Shown: piece by piece, positions 9,677 to 18,612 of the stretch
Numbering within the stretch: the first letter of the stretch is position 1
Layout: each line of letters begins with the position of its first letter
Origin: Schoenoplectus triqueter
Lineage: Eukaryota; Streptophyta; Magnoliopsida; Poales; Cyperaceae
Direction: 5' to 3'
DNA length: 36,180 nt
Assembly (NCBI GenBank): GCA_964058805.1
Contig: CAXKVV010000963.1
Span: forward strand, 1-36,180
Translations under genes and position numbers: made by a program
Notes under the pieces: generated by a model
Database searches by the model: none
What the model saw: only the letters and a program-made list of their open reading frames with translations
What the model was told of the DNA's origin: nothing

Positions 9677-12352
9677 GATTAGCACCTCCCTTAGATCTTG
9701 TGACATCATCAATGCGTCAAATATGCTTAATAGCGCGGAAATCTTACGCAGATGTGCCAACACATTATATTCTTCGCCCGTCGACCGGGTCTTTTCTGGG
9801 TTCTTGCTTGGATTCTCAGCCTCTTTACCTTTACTCTGGGCCTTGTCCTTTCCTTTATCGGAATCCTTGGGAGCTTGTCTCTCGGGTATATAAGTCCCGG
9901 ACCGGAGCACGGCTTTGCATTCTTCGTTTTTAGTCCCAGAGGTGCCTGCTTCCCCTTCGTCATTTGGGAAGAACATCTCCTCTAATGTTGGCATATCTTC
10001 GTCGTGAGAAGAATATACCATGTTGCACGAAGCACCCCAGATCTCTTCGCTTTCTTTTTTATTTATTTCTTCATCTGTATCTTCTTTCTTTTGACCTAGG
10101 GTTAGCTTCTCCCAGTCTTCTTTGGAGATGAAATGTTGGAGGGTGATCGCCTCGGGACTGCCCTGCTCATATTCTTCAATTTCGTTCTTTTTGGACTTGT
10201 TGCTTCTATGCTTCTTTTTCTTCTTAAGAACCTGGTCTTGGTTCTGGTCCACCTTATAATATGCCCTGGGCTTTGGTGGGACCACTGGCGTGATGTCGTC
10301 TTTCCATTTCATGCCAGGTTCTTTCTTGAGAGCTTTAAGCATTTTAATCGATTTCTTCGATAAGTGCGTAGTCCATTGCTCTTCTTGATCTTCGCTTAAC
10401 TGGCCCGGGACTTTCTCTTCTTCGTGAGAGATCATGTTGGCCTGCTCATGGGCTGATGGACTTTGCAAGAACCCTTTAGGTAACGTAATTTCACCATTTT
10501 TGTACGCCTTCTCGACCCAATCTTTGAAGACCCAGCAATCTTCAATTGAGTGCCCTATTACTCTGTGGTATGGGCAGAAGTTGGGTTCGTCCGATTTATC
10601 GGCATCTTCTGGGCGTTTACTGGCCGGCAGGATTAGACCGTTCTTCAGTGCCCCTCTGAAGATTTGGGCGACTTTATCTCTCCTGAAGGAGTACGGTTTA
10701 GATTTCTTTTGTTTGAGGGACTCGAAACTCCGTGAACTCCCTCCTGGGTTGGGCCTGGGTCCTTTATTGTAATTGTTGCCATTTGTGCCACTGTTGCCGC
10801 TTTGAGTATCTGCGTTAGCGATCATCTTATCCTTTAACGAGGTGAATGCCACTTTGGTTTCAGCTCGGGCTCCTCGTTGCGGCCTATTGTTCATGAAGTT
10901 CGGCACGGTGTGCGGTGACATTCTTTCCATATTGGATACCGATCTGAGCAAGTCCTTGAATGTGATGACCTTTGTCACACCAAGAAGCATGTCCATCCAC
11001 CCGTCAATGTTTTTCATGATTAGGTTGACGGCCTCATCTTCGGTTAATGTGCGGTCGCATTTGATGCTGAGGTTCCGCCATCTATTAATAAAATCTGTCA
11101 TTGACTCCCCTTTCTTGGGTTTAGTGCTTGCCAGATCGGCTATGTTTATTTTATCAGACACCATGACAAAACGTGCCCTGAACGAGTCCGCCATCTCGTC
11201 CCAGGTCCTGATGCTGTTGTTTTCTAGTGAATAGTACCATTGGAAAGCGGTTCCCACTAGGCTCTGAGGGAATTGTCTTAACAACAGTGCATCATTGCCG
11301 CCCGTGTTGCCGCACGAGGCCACGAAGTGGGCCAGGTGTTGTTCGGGGTTCAGGTCTTTATTGCCTTCCCCGGAGAAGGTCCTGAAACGGGGGATCACAT
11401 ACCCTTTAGGATATTCTTCTAAATCGTATATGGCAGGGTATGGATGTCCACAGTTTTTGACGGGAGGGATAGCGTATCCACCTCCAGCTATCTGCATTTG
11501 CTGGGCAATCATGGCTTGAATCTCTTTCCGGGATATTCCCGTTGGTTCAGCCTCCACTTCTATAGTTCTATGGGGTTTAGAATCGACAGGTTGTTTTCCC
11601 TTATGATTGCTTTTGGTACTGTGGACCCCTTCTTGACGGGAGCTACCAGCTTTGAAATTGGCGTCTTGTGATTCTTGTAATGACTTGACCGCCTTAATCA
11701 ATTCTTCGTTTTGTTTCAGCATGGTAGCAATTAGCTCCCGTTGCCTAATCAGCTCTTCGTCCCGTGCCTCGATGTGGCCTTTCAATATTTCTATTTCATC
11801 GATAGGTACTTCGGGACGTGTTTCAACGTCATCTTCGTTATCGAAGAAATCAGGGTTTTCGTTGTGGTCTTCCCCTTCCCTGCTATTGCCTTCGGGGTTG
11901 ACTCTCTTGGGGGGTCTCCCTTTTCTACCATTATTTTTATTGGTATTGGTGACGTGAGCTTGATTAGGCGGGGACTGGTCATCCTGGACCATGTTCACCT
12001 CACCATCAGTATCTGGATCAGTATCGTAGCTTATACTGATGGTATTGACCGAGAAGTGCTCTTCATAGCGAGCGGTTCTTCTCTTCTTCTTTGCTTGGTC
12101 AGGAGCAGTTATTTTCAGACTATTGAGTGGTATTCTCGAGCCTAATCGGCTGAATACACTCTTTTGACCCAAGCGGTTGAACACGCTCTCGGGCGGAGCG
12201 TTAGACTTGCCGGCCTTGCTAGGCTGGGCTTGAGATTGGGGCTTTGTTGGCTGGGAACCCTTTAGGACCCACACCTGCTGAGTGCTAGGTGTTGCCTTTG
12301 GTGTAAACCTCCTCGGGTGTGGAGTGGAGACAATGGCTTGCGGCTGAGCCAT
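9674..12352 (-). CDS. gag: Gag polyprotein
   Basis: 892 residues; structural protein forming the virus-like particle. The N-terminus is basic with two VFxRLG-type repeats near 57-71. A predicted coiled coil lies at 183-230. The retrotransposon gag (capsid-like) domain is at about 305-475, with a FSGEG start and a long WYYSL helix region. A knuckle C593-x2-H596-x4-H601-x4-C606 (CPYHR type, known from Tat gags) is near 590-606, followed by a Lys-rich and acidic tail. The ATG at 12352 follows ORF1 after one TAA and ten sense codons in the same frame. The C-terminal motif near 862-892 normally continues straight into protease in Tat elements, but a single TAG at 9676-9674 interrupts it here. Confidence 0.9.
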   Translation of the reverse strand: MAQPQAIVSTPHPRRFTPKATPSTQQVWVLKGSQPTKPQSQAQPSKAGKSNAPPESVFNRLGQKSVFSRLGSRIPLNSLKITAPDQAKKKRRTARYEEHFSVNTISISYDTDPDTDGEVNMVQDDQSPPNQAHVTNTNKNNGRKGRPPKRVNPEGNSREGEDHNENPDFFDNEDDVETRPEVPIDEIEILKGHIEARDEELIRQRELIATMLKQNEELIKAVKSLQESQDANFKAGSSRQEGVHSTKSNHKGKQPVDSKPHRTIEVEAEPTGISRKEIQAMIAQQMQIAGGGYAIPPVKNCGHPYPAIYDLEEYPKGYVIPRFRTFSGEGNKDLNPEQHLAHFVASCGNTGGNDALLLRQFPQSLVGTAFQWYYSLENNSIRTWDEMADSFRARFVMVSDKINIADLASTKPKKGESMTDFINRWRNLSIKCDRTLTEDEAVNLIMKNIDGWMDMLLGVTKVITFKDLLRSVSNMERMSPHTVPNFMNNRPQRGARAETKVAFTSLKDKMIANADTQSGNSGTNGNNYNKGPRPNPGGSSRSFESLKQKKSKPYSFRRDKVAQIFRGALKNGLILPASKRPEDADKSDEPNFCPYHRVIGHSIEDCWVFKDWVEKAYKNGEITLPKGFLQSPSAHEQANMISHEEEKVPGQLSEDQEEQWTTHLSKKSIKMLKALKKEPGMKWKDDITPVVPPKPRAYYKVDQNQDQVLKKKKKHRSNKSKKNEIEEYEQGSPEAITLQHFISKEDWEKLTLGQKKEDTDEEINKKESEEIWGASCNMVYSSHDEDMPTLEEMFFPNDEGEAGTSGTKNEECKAVLRSGTYIPERQAPKDSDKGKDKAQSKGKEAENPSKNPEKTRSTGEEYNVLAHLRKISALLSIFDALMMSQDLREVLI

Positions 12353-12382
12353 GCCTTGAGATTGATTGGGACGGGAGACGTA

Positions 12383-12973
12383 TTATCTCAACCTAGCGTT
12401 CTTGATGCTTTTCCTCTGTTTGAGGGCCCTGTGAGCCTTGTAGATGGCTTCTGCAGGGGCTTGAGACTTGTCTTGGCGGCGCTGAGACCTTTGAGTTGGG
12501 CGAGGTGTGGGCTTAGGCACCTCCCATGCCTGGCGGAGCTGGCCTGTGGCCGAGTTCTTGGCCACTATGCGGAGAGCTGTGAATTTGTTAGAGACTGGGA
12601 TAGCTGGCCTAGCCACCAGCTGATTCTGGTATGCATCCAGGGCCCTCTTCCTGGATGCTTGAGAGTTACGGGCAGTTTGGGCTGCTGCCTTTGGGGCTGT
12701 CTTTTTAGACGGTCGCCTTCTCCTCTTTGGGGAGGCAGTAGGAGAGGCCATGATGTTGTTAGAGATTCCCTTAGGAGTTAGGGTAATTGATTCTTCTTCC
12801 TCGTCCGGGATGGAGATCCGGACGGTTGCGGGAGTGAAGGCGGCCACTAGAGCTGGGCCATAAATGGTAAGTTCTTGCGGGATGGTCCCGAAGAACATGA
12901 ACAATTTGCCCTCTGGGCTCTTTGCAGGGGTGACGGTGTAGGGAGCGAGGTTGAAGTTTCCAAAGAATGCCAT
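12383..12973 (-). CDS. ORF1, small basic protein upstream of gag
   Basis: 196 residues of unknown function. The N-terminal half (1-70) is hydrophobic/mixed with an acidic run (DEEEE at 57-61). The C-terminal half is Lys/Arg/Ala/Gln-rich, with a nuclear-localisation-like cluster KRRRRPSKK at 83-91. The ATG at 12973 lies three bases after a good plant 3' splice site. The stop (TAA, 12385-12383) is in the same frame as gag, which starts 30 nt later, so ORF1 and gag form one frame split by a single stop. Known: Ogre-type Tat elements also carry an ORF upstream of gag. It could be a separate accessory protein or an ancestral N-terminal extension of Gag. Confidence 0.6.
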   Translation of the reverse strand: MAFFGNFNLAPYTVTPAKSPEGKLFMFFGTIPQELTIYGPALVAAFTPATVRISIPDEEEESITLTPKGISNNIMASPTASPKRRRRPSKKTAPKAAAQTARNSQASRKRALDAYQNQLVARPAIPVSNKFTALRIVAKNSATGQLRQAWEVPKPTPRPTQRSQRRQDKSQAPAEAIYKAHRALKQRKSIKNARLR

Positions 12974-12976
12974 TTC

Positions 12977-13012
12977 CTACAAAAACAAAAATACTTGAAA
13001 ATTATTAGTCAT
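12977..13012 (-). promoter_or_regulatory. Candidate 3' splice site just before ORF1
   Basis: On the minus strand a CTAAT branch-point-like motif and a T-rich tract end in TTTTTGTAG at 12977, directly before GAAATGGC (the ORF1 start). It looks like a plant acceptor. A matching donor within the leader was not established; one distant candidate is AAAAG|GTAATT at 17330. Confidence 0.4.
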
Positions 13013-13023
13013 TTTTAGCGCAT

Positions 13024-13404
13024 AGAAGACCACTTGTATCTCTTAACTATTCTATTTGCCTCTCTCTTTCAAAGATAAGAGGAGAGTCTAGGTCCCACCG
13101 GGCGTGCCAGATCCTGTGCGACCCTTTTTCGCGCGCCGCCGCACCGCCGCTGGGCGATGGGTTCGCGGAAGAAGGACACGGAGATCCCTCCCGAGCGTGC
13201 ATCTGCTGGGTGTCGGCCGATTCTGCCGTTTAGAGATATTTGGATGCACATTCAGAGGGTTTTTAGTGATTGTGAGTTCTTGTAGATTCCGGTGGGCGCA
13301 AGCCCCCACCGTTAATTACCCTGGGCTACTAACCTCGAGGCACCTCTGGATCTTTGAAAGAGAGAAGCAAATAGTATAGTTAAAAGATGGTCAAGTGGTC
13401 GTCT
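13024..13404. repeat. Inverted repeat bracketing the PBS and LTR edge
   Basis: Arm 1 (13024-13076), read on the minus strand, and arm 2 (13350-13404), read on the plus strand, share a ~55-bp sequence starting ATCTTTGAAAGAGAGA with about 90% identity. The 273-bp loop contains the PBS and the GC-rich LTR end. Within the loop, 13291-13310 can also form a small hairpin (CGGTGGG/CCCACCG). Confidence 0.85.
13091..13109 (-). other. Primer binding site (PBS) of the Tat element
   Basis: The minus strand reads TGGCACGCCCGGTGGGACC. It begins TGG, as required to pair with the CCA end of a tRNA, and is followed by the untranslated leader. A 5-nt spacer (13110-13114) separates it from an LTR end reading ...GTCGCACA. 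The cognate tRNA is not assigned with certainty. Confidence 0.75.
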
Positions 13405-13424
13405 GGGTTCACAAAAAGGGGTCC

Positions 13425-13592
13425 ATGGAAGACGAACCTACAAACAGATCGGTTCAGTCTTTATTTAATCCTATGGAAGACGAACCTACAAACAGATCGG
13501 TTCAGTCCTTACTTAATCCTATGGAAGACGAACCTACAAACAGATCGGTTCTGTCCTATGGAAGACGAACCTACAAACAGATCGGTTCAGTC
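13425..13592. repeat. 48-bp tandem repeat, four copies
   Basis: Copies start at 13425, 13473, 13521 and 13558, each beginning ATGGAAGACGAACCTACAAA and containing CAGATCGGTTC. The third unit is 11 bp short. Degenerate relatives (CTACAGAACGGTTCA and similar) recur to about 14020. It is low-divergence, so recently expanded. Confidence 0.95.
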
Positions 13593-14089
13593 TATGCCAC
13601 CTCGAGATGTAACCTTACTAAAGACCAGGTTAATCTCTTCAGAGGGGCTTGAGGTGAGTCTACATACAGAACGACTCGACCTCCGTTGATCTAGAAGATA
13701 AACCTACTACAGAACGGTTCAATCTTAACTAGTCAACAACCAATCACACAAAATACAACTCGAAGCACTGAGCCGGTTGATCTTGAGGTTGGTGAATCAG
13801 GAGAAGGGTGGATATGGCCCACGTGTTTCTTCTCACCGATCTTCTAGATCATGAATTCGAAGCACTAAACCGATTCATAAACCTAAGAAACACAATTACA
13901 CACAATGTCAAACCTGAAGCGCTGGGCCAGTTCAACATTGAGGCATGTGTTAGTGAAGGAACCTACCTACAGAACGGTTCACATTCACTGTTTTGTGGAT
14001 GAATCTACTACAGAACGATTCAATCTCACGATCTCGGGAGATGAACCAGAAGACAAACTTATCGACGGATGAATTCAGTCTTGCTAGCT

Positions 14090-14500
14090 CAAATGGTCAT
14101 GAATTACTTGTTCATGACACCGAGTCATTAAGATGTCACTTCTCTCGGACATCGTAATGTTCTTCTTCTTCAAAGTCGACATATCTCTCCATGCTGATGT
14201 CGTAGCTTTGGTCATTCTTCAGTGAGCGTCAAGATGTTCTTGTCTCGACTAATCATTCTACATGTTGCATTACTTGTGCAAAATTACTATGTTGCCCTAC
14301 ACCCCTTGTGTGAGCGTATTCAATCATGAGTTACTTGCTCATGGTAGTGAGTCATTAAGATGTCACCTCTCTAGGACATCGTAATGTTCTTCTTCCTCAG
14401 AGTCGACATGTATCTCCGTGTTGATGTCGCAACTCAGGTTATTTTTCATCAAGCGTCAAGATATTCTTGTCTCGACTTATCTCCTCATGTTGCTTTCGAA
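14090..14500. repeat. Diverged ~227-bp direct repeat
   Basis: Two copies, about 14090-14265 and 14318-14495, aligned on GTCATTAAGATGTCAC at 14124 and 14351, GTAATGTTCTTCTTC, and a GCGTCAAGATxTTCTTGTC end. Similarity is roughly 80%. The second copy runs into the 62-bp tandem array. Confidence 0.8.
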
Positions 14501-14790
14501 GCCTTAGTCATCCTACGTCAAGATGTTCTTGTCTCAACGTATCTTCTCATATTGCTTTCGAAGCCTTAGTCATCCTACGTCAAGATGTTCTTGTCTCAAC
14601 GTATCTTCTCATATTGCTATCAAAGCCTTAGTCGTTCTACGTCAAGATGTTCTTGTCTCGACATATCTTCTCATGTTGCTATCAAAGCCTTAGTCATTCT
14701 ACGTCAAGATGTTCTTGTCTCGACATATCTTCTCATGTTGCCGTTGCAACCTTGTTTATCCTTCGTCAAGATGTTCTTGTCCTGACTAAT
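14455..14790. repeat. 62-bp tandem repeat, five full copies plus a partial
   Basis: Units begin GTCAAGATGTTCTTGTCTCG at 14455, 14517, 14579, 14641, 14703 and 14765: an exact 62-bp period. A single similar unit occurs at 14226. There is no spacer between units, so this is a satellite-like array, not a CRISPR. Confidence 0.95.
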
Positions 14791-14869
14791 CGTTCTAAAG
14801 GTTATATCATGTGTGCAAACATTCTCATGTGGCTCTACACTCCTTGTGTGAGCATTTTTGTTTATATCC

Positions 14870-14927
14870 AAAATGTACAAAGCCTTTTACATAATATCTT
14901 CCATTATTATTTCTATTATAAAGATGC

Positions 14928-14962
<35 letters not shown>

Positions 14963-16130
14963 TTCTTTATTTTTAAACTCTATTTATATATATAGAAAAG
15001 TTACTTACAAAAATAATAGGAAAATGGGTTAGCTATTAACTAGAATTTTATTTATATTTTTGGGATTTTATTTATAATGGCTAAAATAGTAGAATTTTTA
15101 TTTTATTATTTCTAAACTATATTTATTTTGTAGAAAATCACCTACAAAATAATGGAAAATAAAATGGCTATGATTTTCATTTGTATTTTTAAAATATTTA
15201 TAATAGCCAAAGTAATAGAATTTTATTATTATATTCTATTATGTTGAAACACTATTCATTATGTAGGAATTATTTACAAATCAAAAGATGGCTAGCTATA
15301 TTATTTTTTATTATTATTATTATCTTTTTTTATTTTTAAGATCTATAATAGCTAAAAAGAAATCATTATTAATATCCCATCTTATTTATTATACTATTCA
15401 TTATATTTATTTTTTTTATTTCTATTTATTATCTATAGAAAAATATAAGATTTTTTATTATTATCATTATTAGTTGAAAATAGTCATAAGAGATGAAATT
15501 CATTATATTTCTATTACAACTATTATTTTTATTGCAAAAAAATATTTTTATTGTATATTTGTATGGAAACGACAAAAAAAATGCAATATTAGAAACTATA
15601 TTATCATTCTTTATTATAGAAGAAAATACATGGTAGTATATATTTTTTTGTATATTTTATACTATTTATTTTTATTATTCTTTTTACAGAAAATATCAAC
15701 ATAATATCTATTATTATTCATATATTTTTTTTTATTCATCAAAGAATATAGCTAATCTCATTATTTATTATGGTATATTACTATTATCATTATTATTTCA
15801 TGAAAAATCACTTGAAAAATCAGTAAAATATATCTAGTTATTATTTATGATTTTTATTTGGATTTTTTTGGAATTTTTATAGTATTTAAAATGACAAGTC
15901 AAAGCTAGGTCAAATATATCAATATATGTAATGTCTTTTGCTTTTAAATTGTTTTATCATGATTATATTTTCAAAACTGGAATATTATTGTATAGAAAAA
16001 TAGTATGAAAAATAAGAAAACTATAGAAACAAATTTGAGTCAATTTGGAGTTCAGGAGCATTTTCAAATCATTTATTTAATCTACATCCTTAATATTCTG
16101 TTATTATTTAATTATTGGGCCTAATCTGGG
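14870..16130. other. AT-rich non-coding stretch with (TTA)n tracts
   Basis: Very AT-rich, with a TTA microsatellite near 14930-14965 and many TATT runs. Repeated phrases of the type 'TTACAAAAATAATGGAAAAT...GGCTA' near 15000-15330 suggest an old degenerated tandem structure. No gene is visible; ORFs here are Tyr/Phe/Ile-rich artefacts of base composition. Confidence 0.7.
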
Positions 16131-17480
16131 CTCTCGGATCTGCTCCAAGATTAGTGCATATCTTTTATATAACTTCATTCTTCATTTGGGCCGCCAGATT
16201 CGCTTGAGATACGTGTTTAATGGATTTACGGCCCAGATCCTTTCCCGGTTTAATAATCGAATTTCTCAATAGATCCCGTGTGTTGACTAGTTTCAAGATT
16301 AGTGCATGCTTCAAGGTTCGTGCCAACGGTTCTTTCATCTCTTCCGAACCGTTCTTACGTCAGGATTCGTGCTGAGCGGCGCTTCCGGCGGCCGGAGTAC
16401 TCCTTCTACGATCAGGTCAGTGCCTCTGCATCGTCTTGCTTTATAGAATTCCTCTGCGGTTCTTGATTGAGAATCCATACGGTGAAAGATGCCGCATAAT
16501 GGTACCGGTTAGTGTATTAGTTAGAATCGGTACCGAGATGTTTCTTTCGTCAAATTCAACAGAATTAATCGAAGTTCTTGACGATTACAAGATCGATGAG
16601 CATCGCCTCGATATGAAGATGCGATATGGGATGAGTAGAGAGCTTCCCTTTCGTTCTTGATGGTGTTGAAGCGATTTATCACTCGGCAGTGTATGGTACC
16701 GGTTGGTATCGATCTCAATTAGCTCAATTCATGATCTTTTCTCATTCAATTAGCACTCCTCAGGCCTAAAGGCACACCCAGACATAACTAGGGCCAGTGG
16801 CTCACTGAGTTGAGCGATAATTTGAATAAATTCGGATTTGGAAGCTTAACGATGTACTGGTTCTATCAGAATCAGTGTATTGCGATGAAATTGCAATGCT
16901 AGGATTAATTCTAATCAATCAAAACAATTCAATCAAGAAAATTACAAGGATATGGACTTGTATACCTCAGTTTCATGCAAACATAAGTAAATGAATCCTA
17001 AAAATGAAAATTTCTAATGAAAATCAATATAGCAACAACTAAATCGCAAATTCTTGATCTTTATAACTGATTCAGGCCTAAAGGCTCACCAATCACTTTG
17101 TGATTGGGCCAGTGGCTCACTGAATGCAGCTAATTGTTATTGATTAATGCTTTTCAAAGACAAACAGTAAAGAAGCAAGTGAAAGAAGCCAAATTTCCAA
17201 AAGTAGAAAGCTAGAATGAAGAAATAGATTCAATTGACTATTCAACAACTATGAATTGAATGTTTTAAATTCAATTTCAGAGAAAGAATACAAAGAAAAT
17301 ATCCATGAACTAATGAATATTACCAATTACCTTTTTATTCTTGACAGAAACAAGAAATTGAGCAATCTCTCTTCTAGCTATTCACTCTCTCTCTCTTGTC
17401 GACTAGGAAAGTGTATGTGAGTATGTGTTCTTGATCCTAATTGCTCTGCTAATGGATGTATATATGCTACTGTTGCTAAT
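16130..17480. other. Non-coding region with a duplicated 'CAGGCCTAAAGGC' module
   Basis: Less AT-rich than its left flank. A module reading CAGGCCTAAAGGC, CACC, GGGCCAGTGGCTCACTGA occurs near 16760-16810 and again near 17072-17122, in a diverged ~315-bp direct repeat. GGTACCGG also recurs (16500, 16695). No ORF shows recognisable protein similarity. It may belong to the retrotransposon LTR or to a separate nested element. Confidence 0.5.
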
Positions 17481-17484
17481 TCTT

Positions 17485-17498
17485 CGGTTTATATAGGC
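17485..17498 (-). promoter_or_regulatory. Minus-strand TATA-box promoter candidate
   Basis: The minus strand reads GCCTATATAAACCG, a good plant TATA box. About 90-120 nt downstream lies a CT/GA-rich leader (17385-17400) and, at 17330, a consensus-like donor AAAAG|GTAATT. This could be the promoter of the Tat 5' LTR or of an unrelated unit. Confidence 0.35.
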
Positions 17499-18065
17499 TA
17501 ATTAGGCCAATTAATCCAATTGTGATTGGTTAGCTGCCTCTGGGTCGGATTGCCACCTTGGATACATCTATACCCTTCATTCTAATTGCTTGAACGGTTG
17601 TGATTGATTTGTGCTTCTTCTCTAACCGTTTTCTGTTATTCTTTGACTGTGCCGCAATTTTGTTTGACTTCACACTCTCAATTACTCATGTAGCTCAACT
17701 GACAAGCGGGCCCGAGGCTATTACTTGCTATTTAAACACTCCATGATCACTCTTAATGCCATTTCATTCATTCACCATTTCCAATTTCACTAATTCCTTT
17801 TCTGCCTCGTTTTCTTCTTTTGATCAATTAGCATTTCATACTTCGAATTGCCTCATCAATTTACTTCCATTGGCGTCGCCTTGCCCTAAAGGATCTATCT
17901 TGCCGTGCGATTTGATCTCCAGAGTGTCAATTCACCTCTTCTTATCAACTCAATTTCCGGTAATAACTCGTCTTCACCTTTTGTTCATCTATTTTCATCT
18001 GTTGATTCAATAACACCTATCATTCGGTCGCCTAATCATCATCATCTGTTAGATCGTCTTCAATC

Positions 18066-18232
18066 ATGGTGAGGCGTCAAGGAAAACGGAAGGCGCGAGC
18101 TGTGCTTGAATCGGGTAATGGCGAGAAGAAGAGGGAGGGAGAAGGTTCTTCGGCTGGTTTGGGTGCATACGGCGCGCGTGATCCAAAGCGTAGAGGAGAA
18201 GAGGAGCAGCGGCATAGAGCTCATGCGCCAGG
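18066..18232 (+). CDS. Short basic ORF, possible first exon (unrecognised)
   Basis: An ATG at 18066 starts a Lys/Arg/Glu-rich peptide of about 55 residues, before a possible donor CAG|GTTTAT near 18230. If unspliced, the frame continues to a stop at 18287 (73 aa). A TATTTAAA sequence near 17731 could be its TATA box. Composition is unlike the AT-rich flanks. No family is recognised and no downstream exon was found. Confidence 0.3.
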
Positions 18233-18560
18233 TTTATTTCTCTCTCACTTTCCTTTTAAATTCAGCTACGTTGAACTGAATGAATAGGCTATATAGACTT
18301 GGTTCATGGCTTAACTATGCGCCTCTGTCTGCATCTCTGACTGTTGGGCCCCATTGTCAGATGTAAATGGGCTTAGGAGTAGCCATGTCAGCAATTTAGG
18401 ATTAATTATGCTAATGTGGCATGTTTCTATTGGTTGCTTCATCTGATCTGGCAATGTTTATATTAATCATCCTATTTAATCTTGCTGACTGTGTATTAAC
18501 CTGTGAGTGACACATGGCATATGATAGGGCCCACATGTATAGCCTTGGTCCAATGGCCTA
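18233..18560. other. Non-coding, start of a CCACGTGG/GGGCCC-rich tract
   Basis: No gene visible. It contains early diverged versions of motifs seen downstream, such as TTGGGCCCCATTGTCAG near 18344. Confidence 0.4.
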
Positions 18561-18612
18561 TTGCCATGTGTAATATCTGTAACCAAAATGGTGAGGTGGC
18601 TGGCTAGAACAA

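Larger units (their letters stand above)
1..14850 (-). mobile_element. Ty3/gypsy LTR retrotransposon, Tat lineage (partial; 3' LTR outside window)
   Basis: Seen: on the minus strand, in order, an LTR edge, a primer binding site, ORF1, gag, protease, RT-RNase H, a second RNase H, integrase, then an antisense gene. RT before integrase makes it Ty3/gypsy. An archaeal-type RNase H after the ordinary RT-RNase H, and accessory ORFs, are known hallmarks of the plant Tat group (Ogre, Grande, Retand relatives). The left end lies beyond base 1. The right end of the 5' LTR is not defined: 14850 only marks the end of the tandem repeats, and the LTR may run further. Coding regions are long and open, so the copy looks fairly young. 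Inferred: whether it can still move depends on whether its three frame breaks are tolerated. Confidence 0.85.
13115..14850 (-). repeat. 5' LTR of the Tat element (inner end defined, outer end not)
   Basis: The plus strand begins TGTGCGACCC at 13115, i.e. the LTR 3' end ...GGGTCGCACA next to the PBS. The inner ~230 bp are GC-rich and are followed by several families of tandem repeats. The outer end needs the 3' LTR, which is outside the window. It may lie much further right, since Tat LTRs can reach several kb; a minus-strand TATA box at 17485-17498 would fit a very long LTR. Confidence 0.5.

Noticed and set aside
3957..12145. Many plus-strand ORFs of 60-170 codons across the gag-pol region
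   Set aside because: They are mirror frames of the real minus-strand ORFs; none shows its own domain.
13104..13689. Plus-strand ORFs starting at 13104, 13387 and 13395
   Set aside because: They lie over the PBS/LTR edge and the 48-bp tandem repeat; the repeated peptide merely reflects the DNA repeat.
14455..14790. CRISPR-like regular repeats
   Set aside because: The units are contiguous 62-bp tandem repeats without unique spacers, in plant nuclear DNA.
14384..15704. ORFs rich in Cys/Ser or Tyr/Phe/Ile
   Set aside because: They arise from the 62-bp tandem array and the TTA-rich tract, not from genes.
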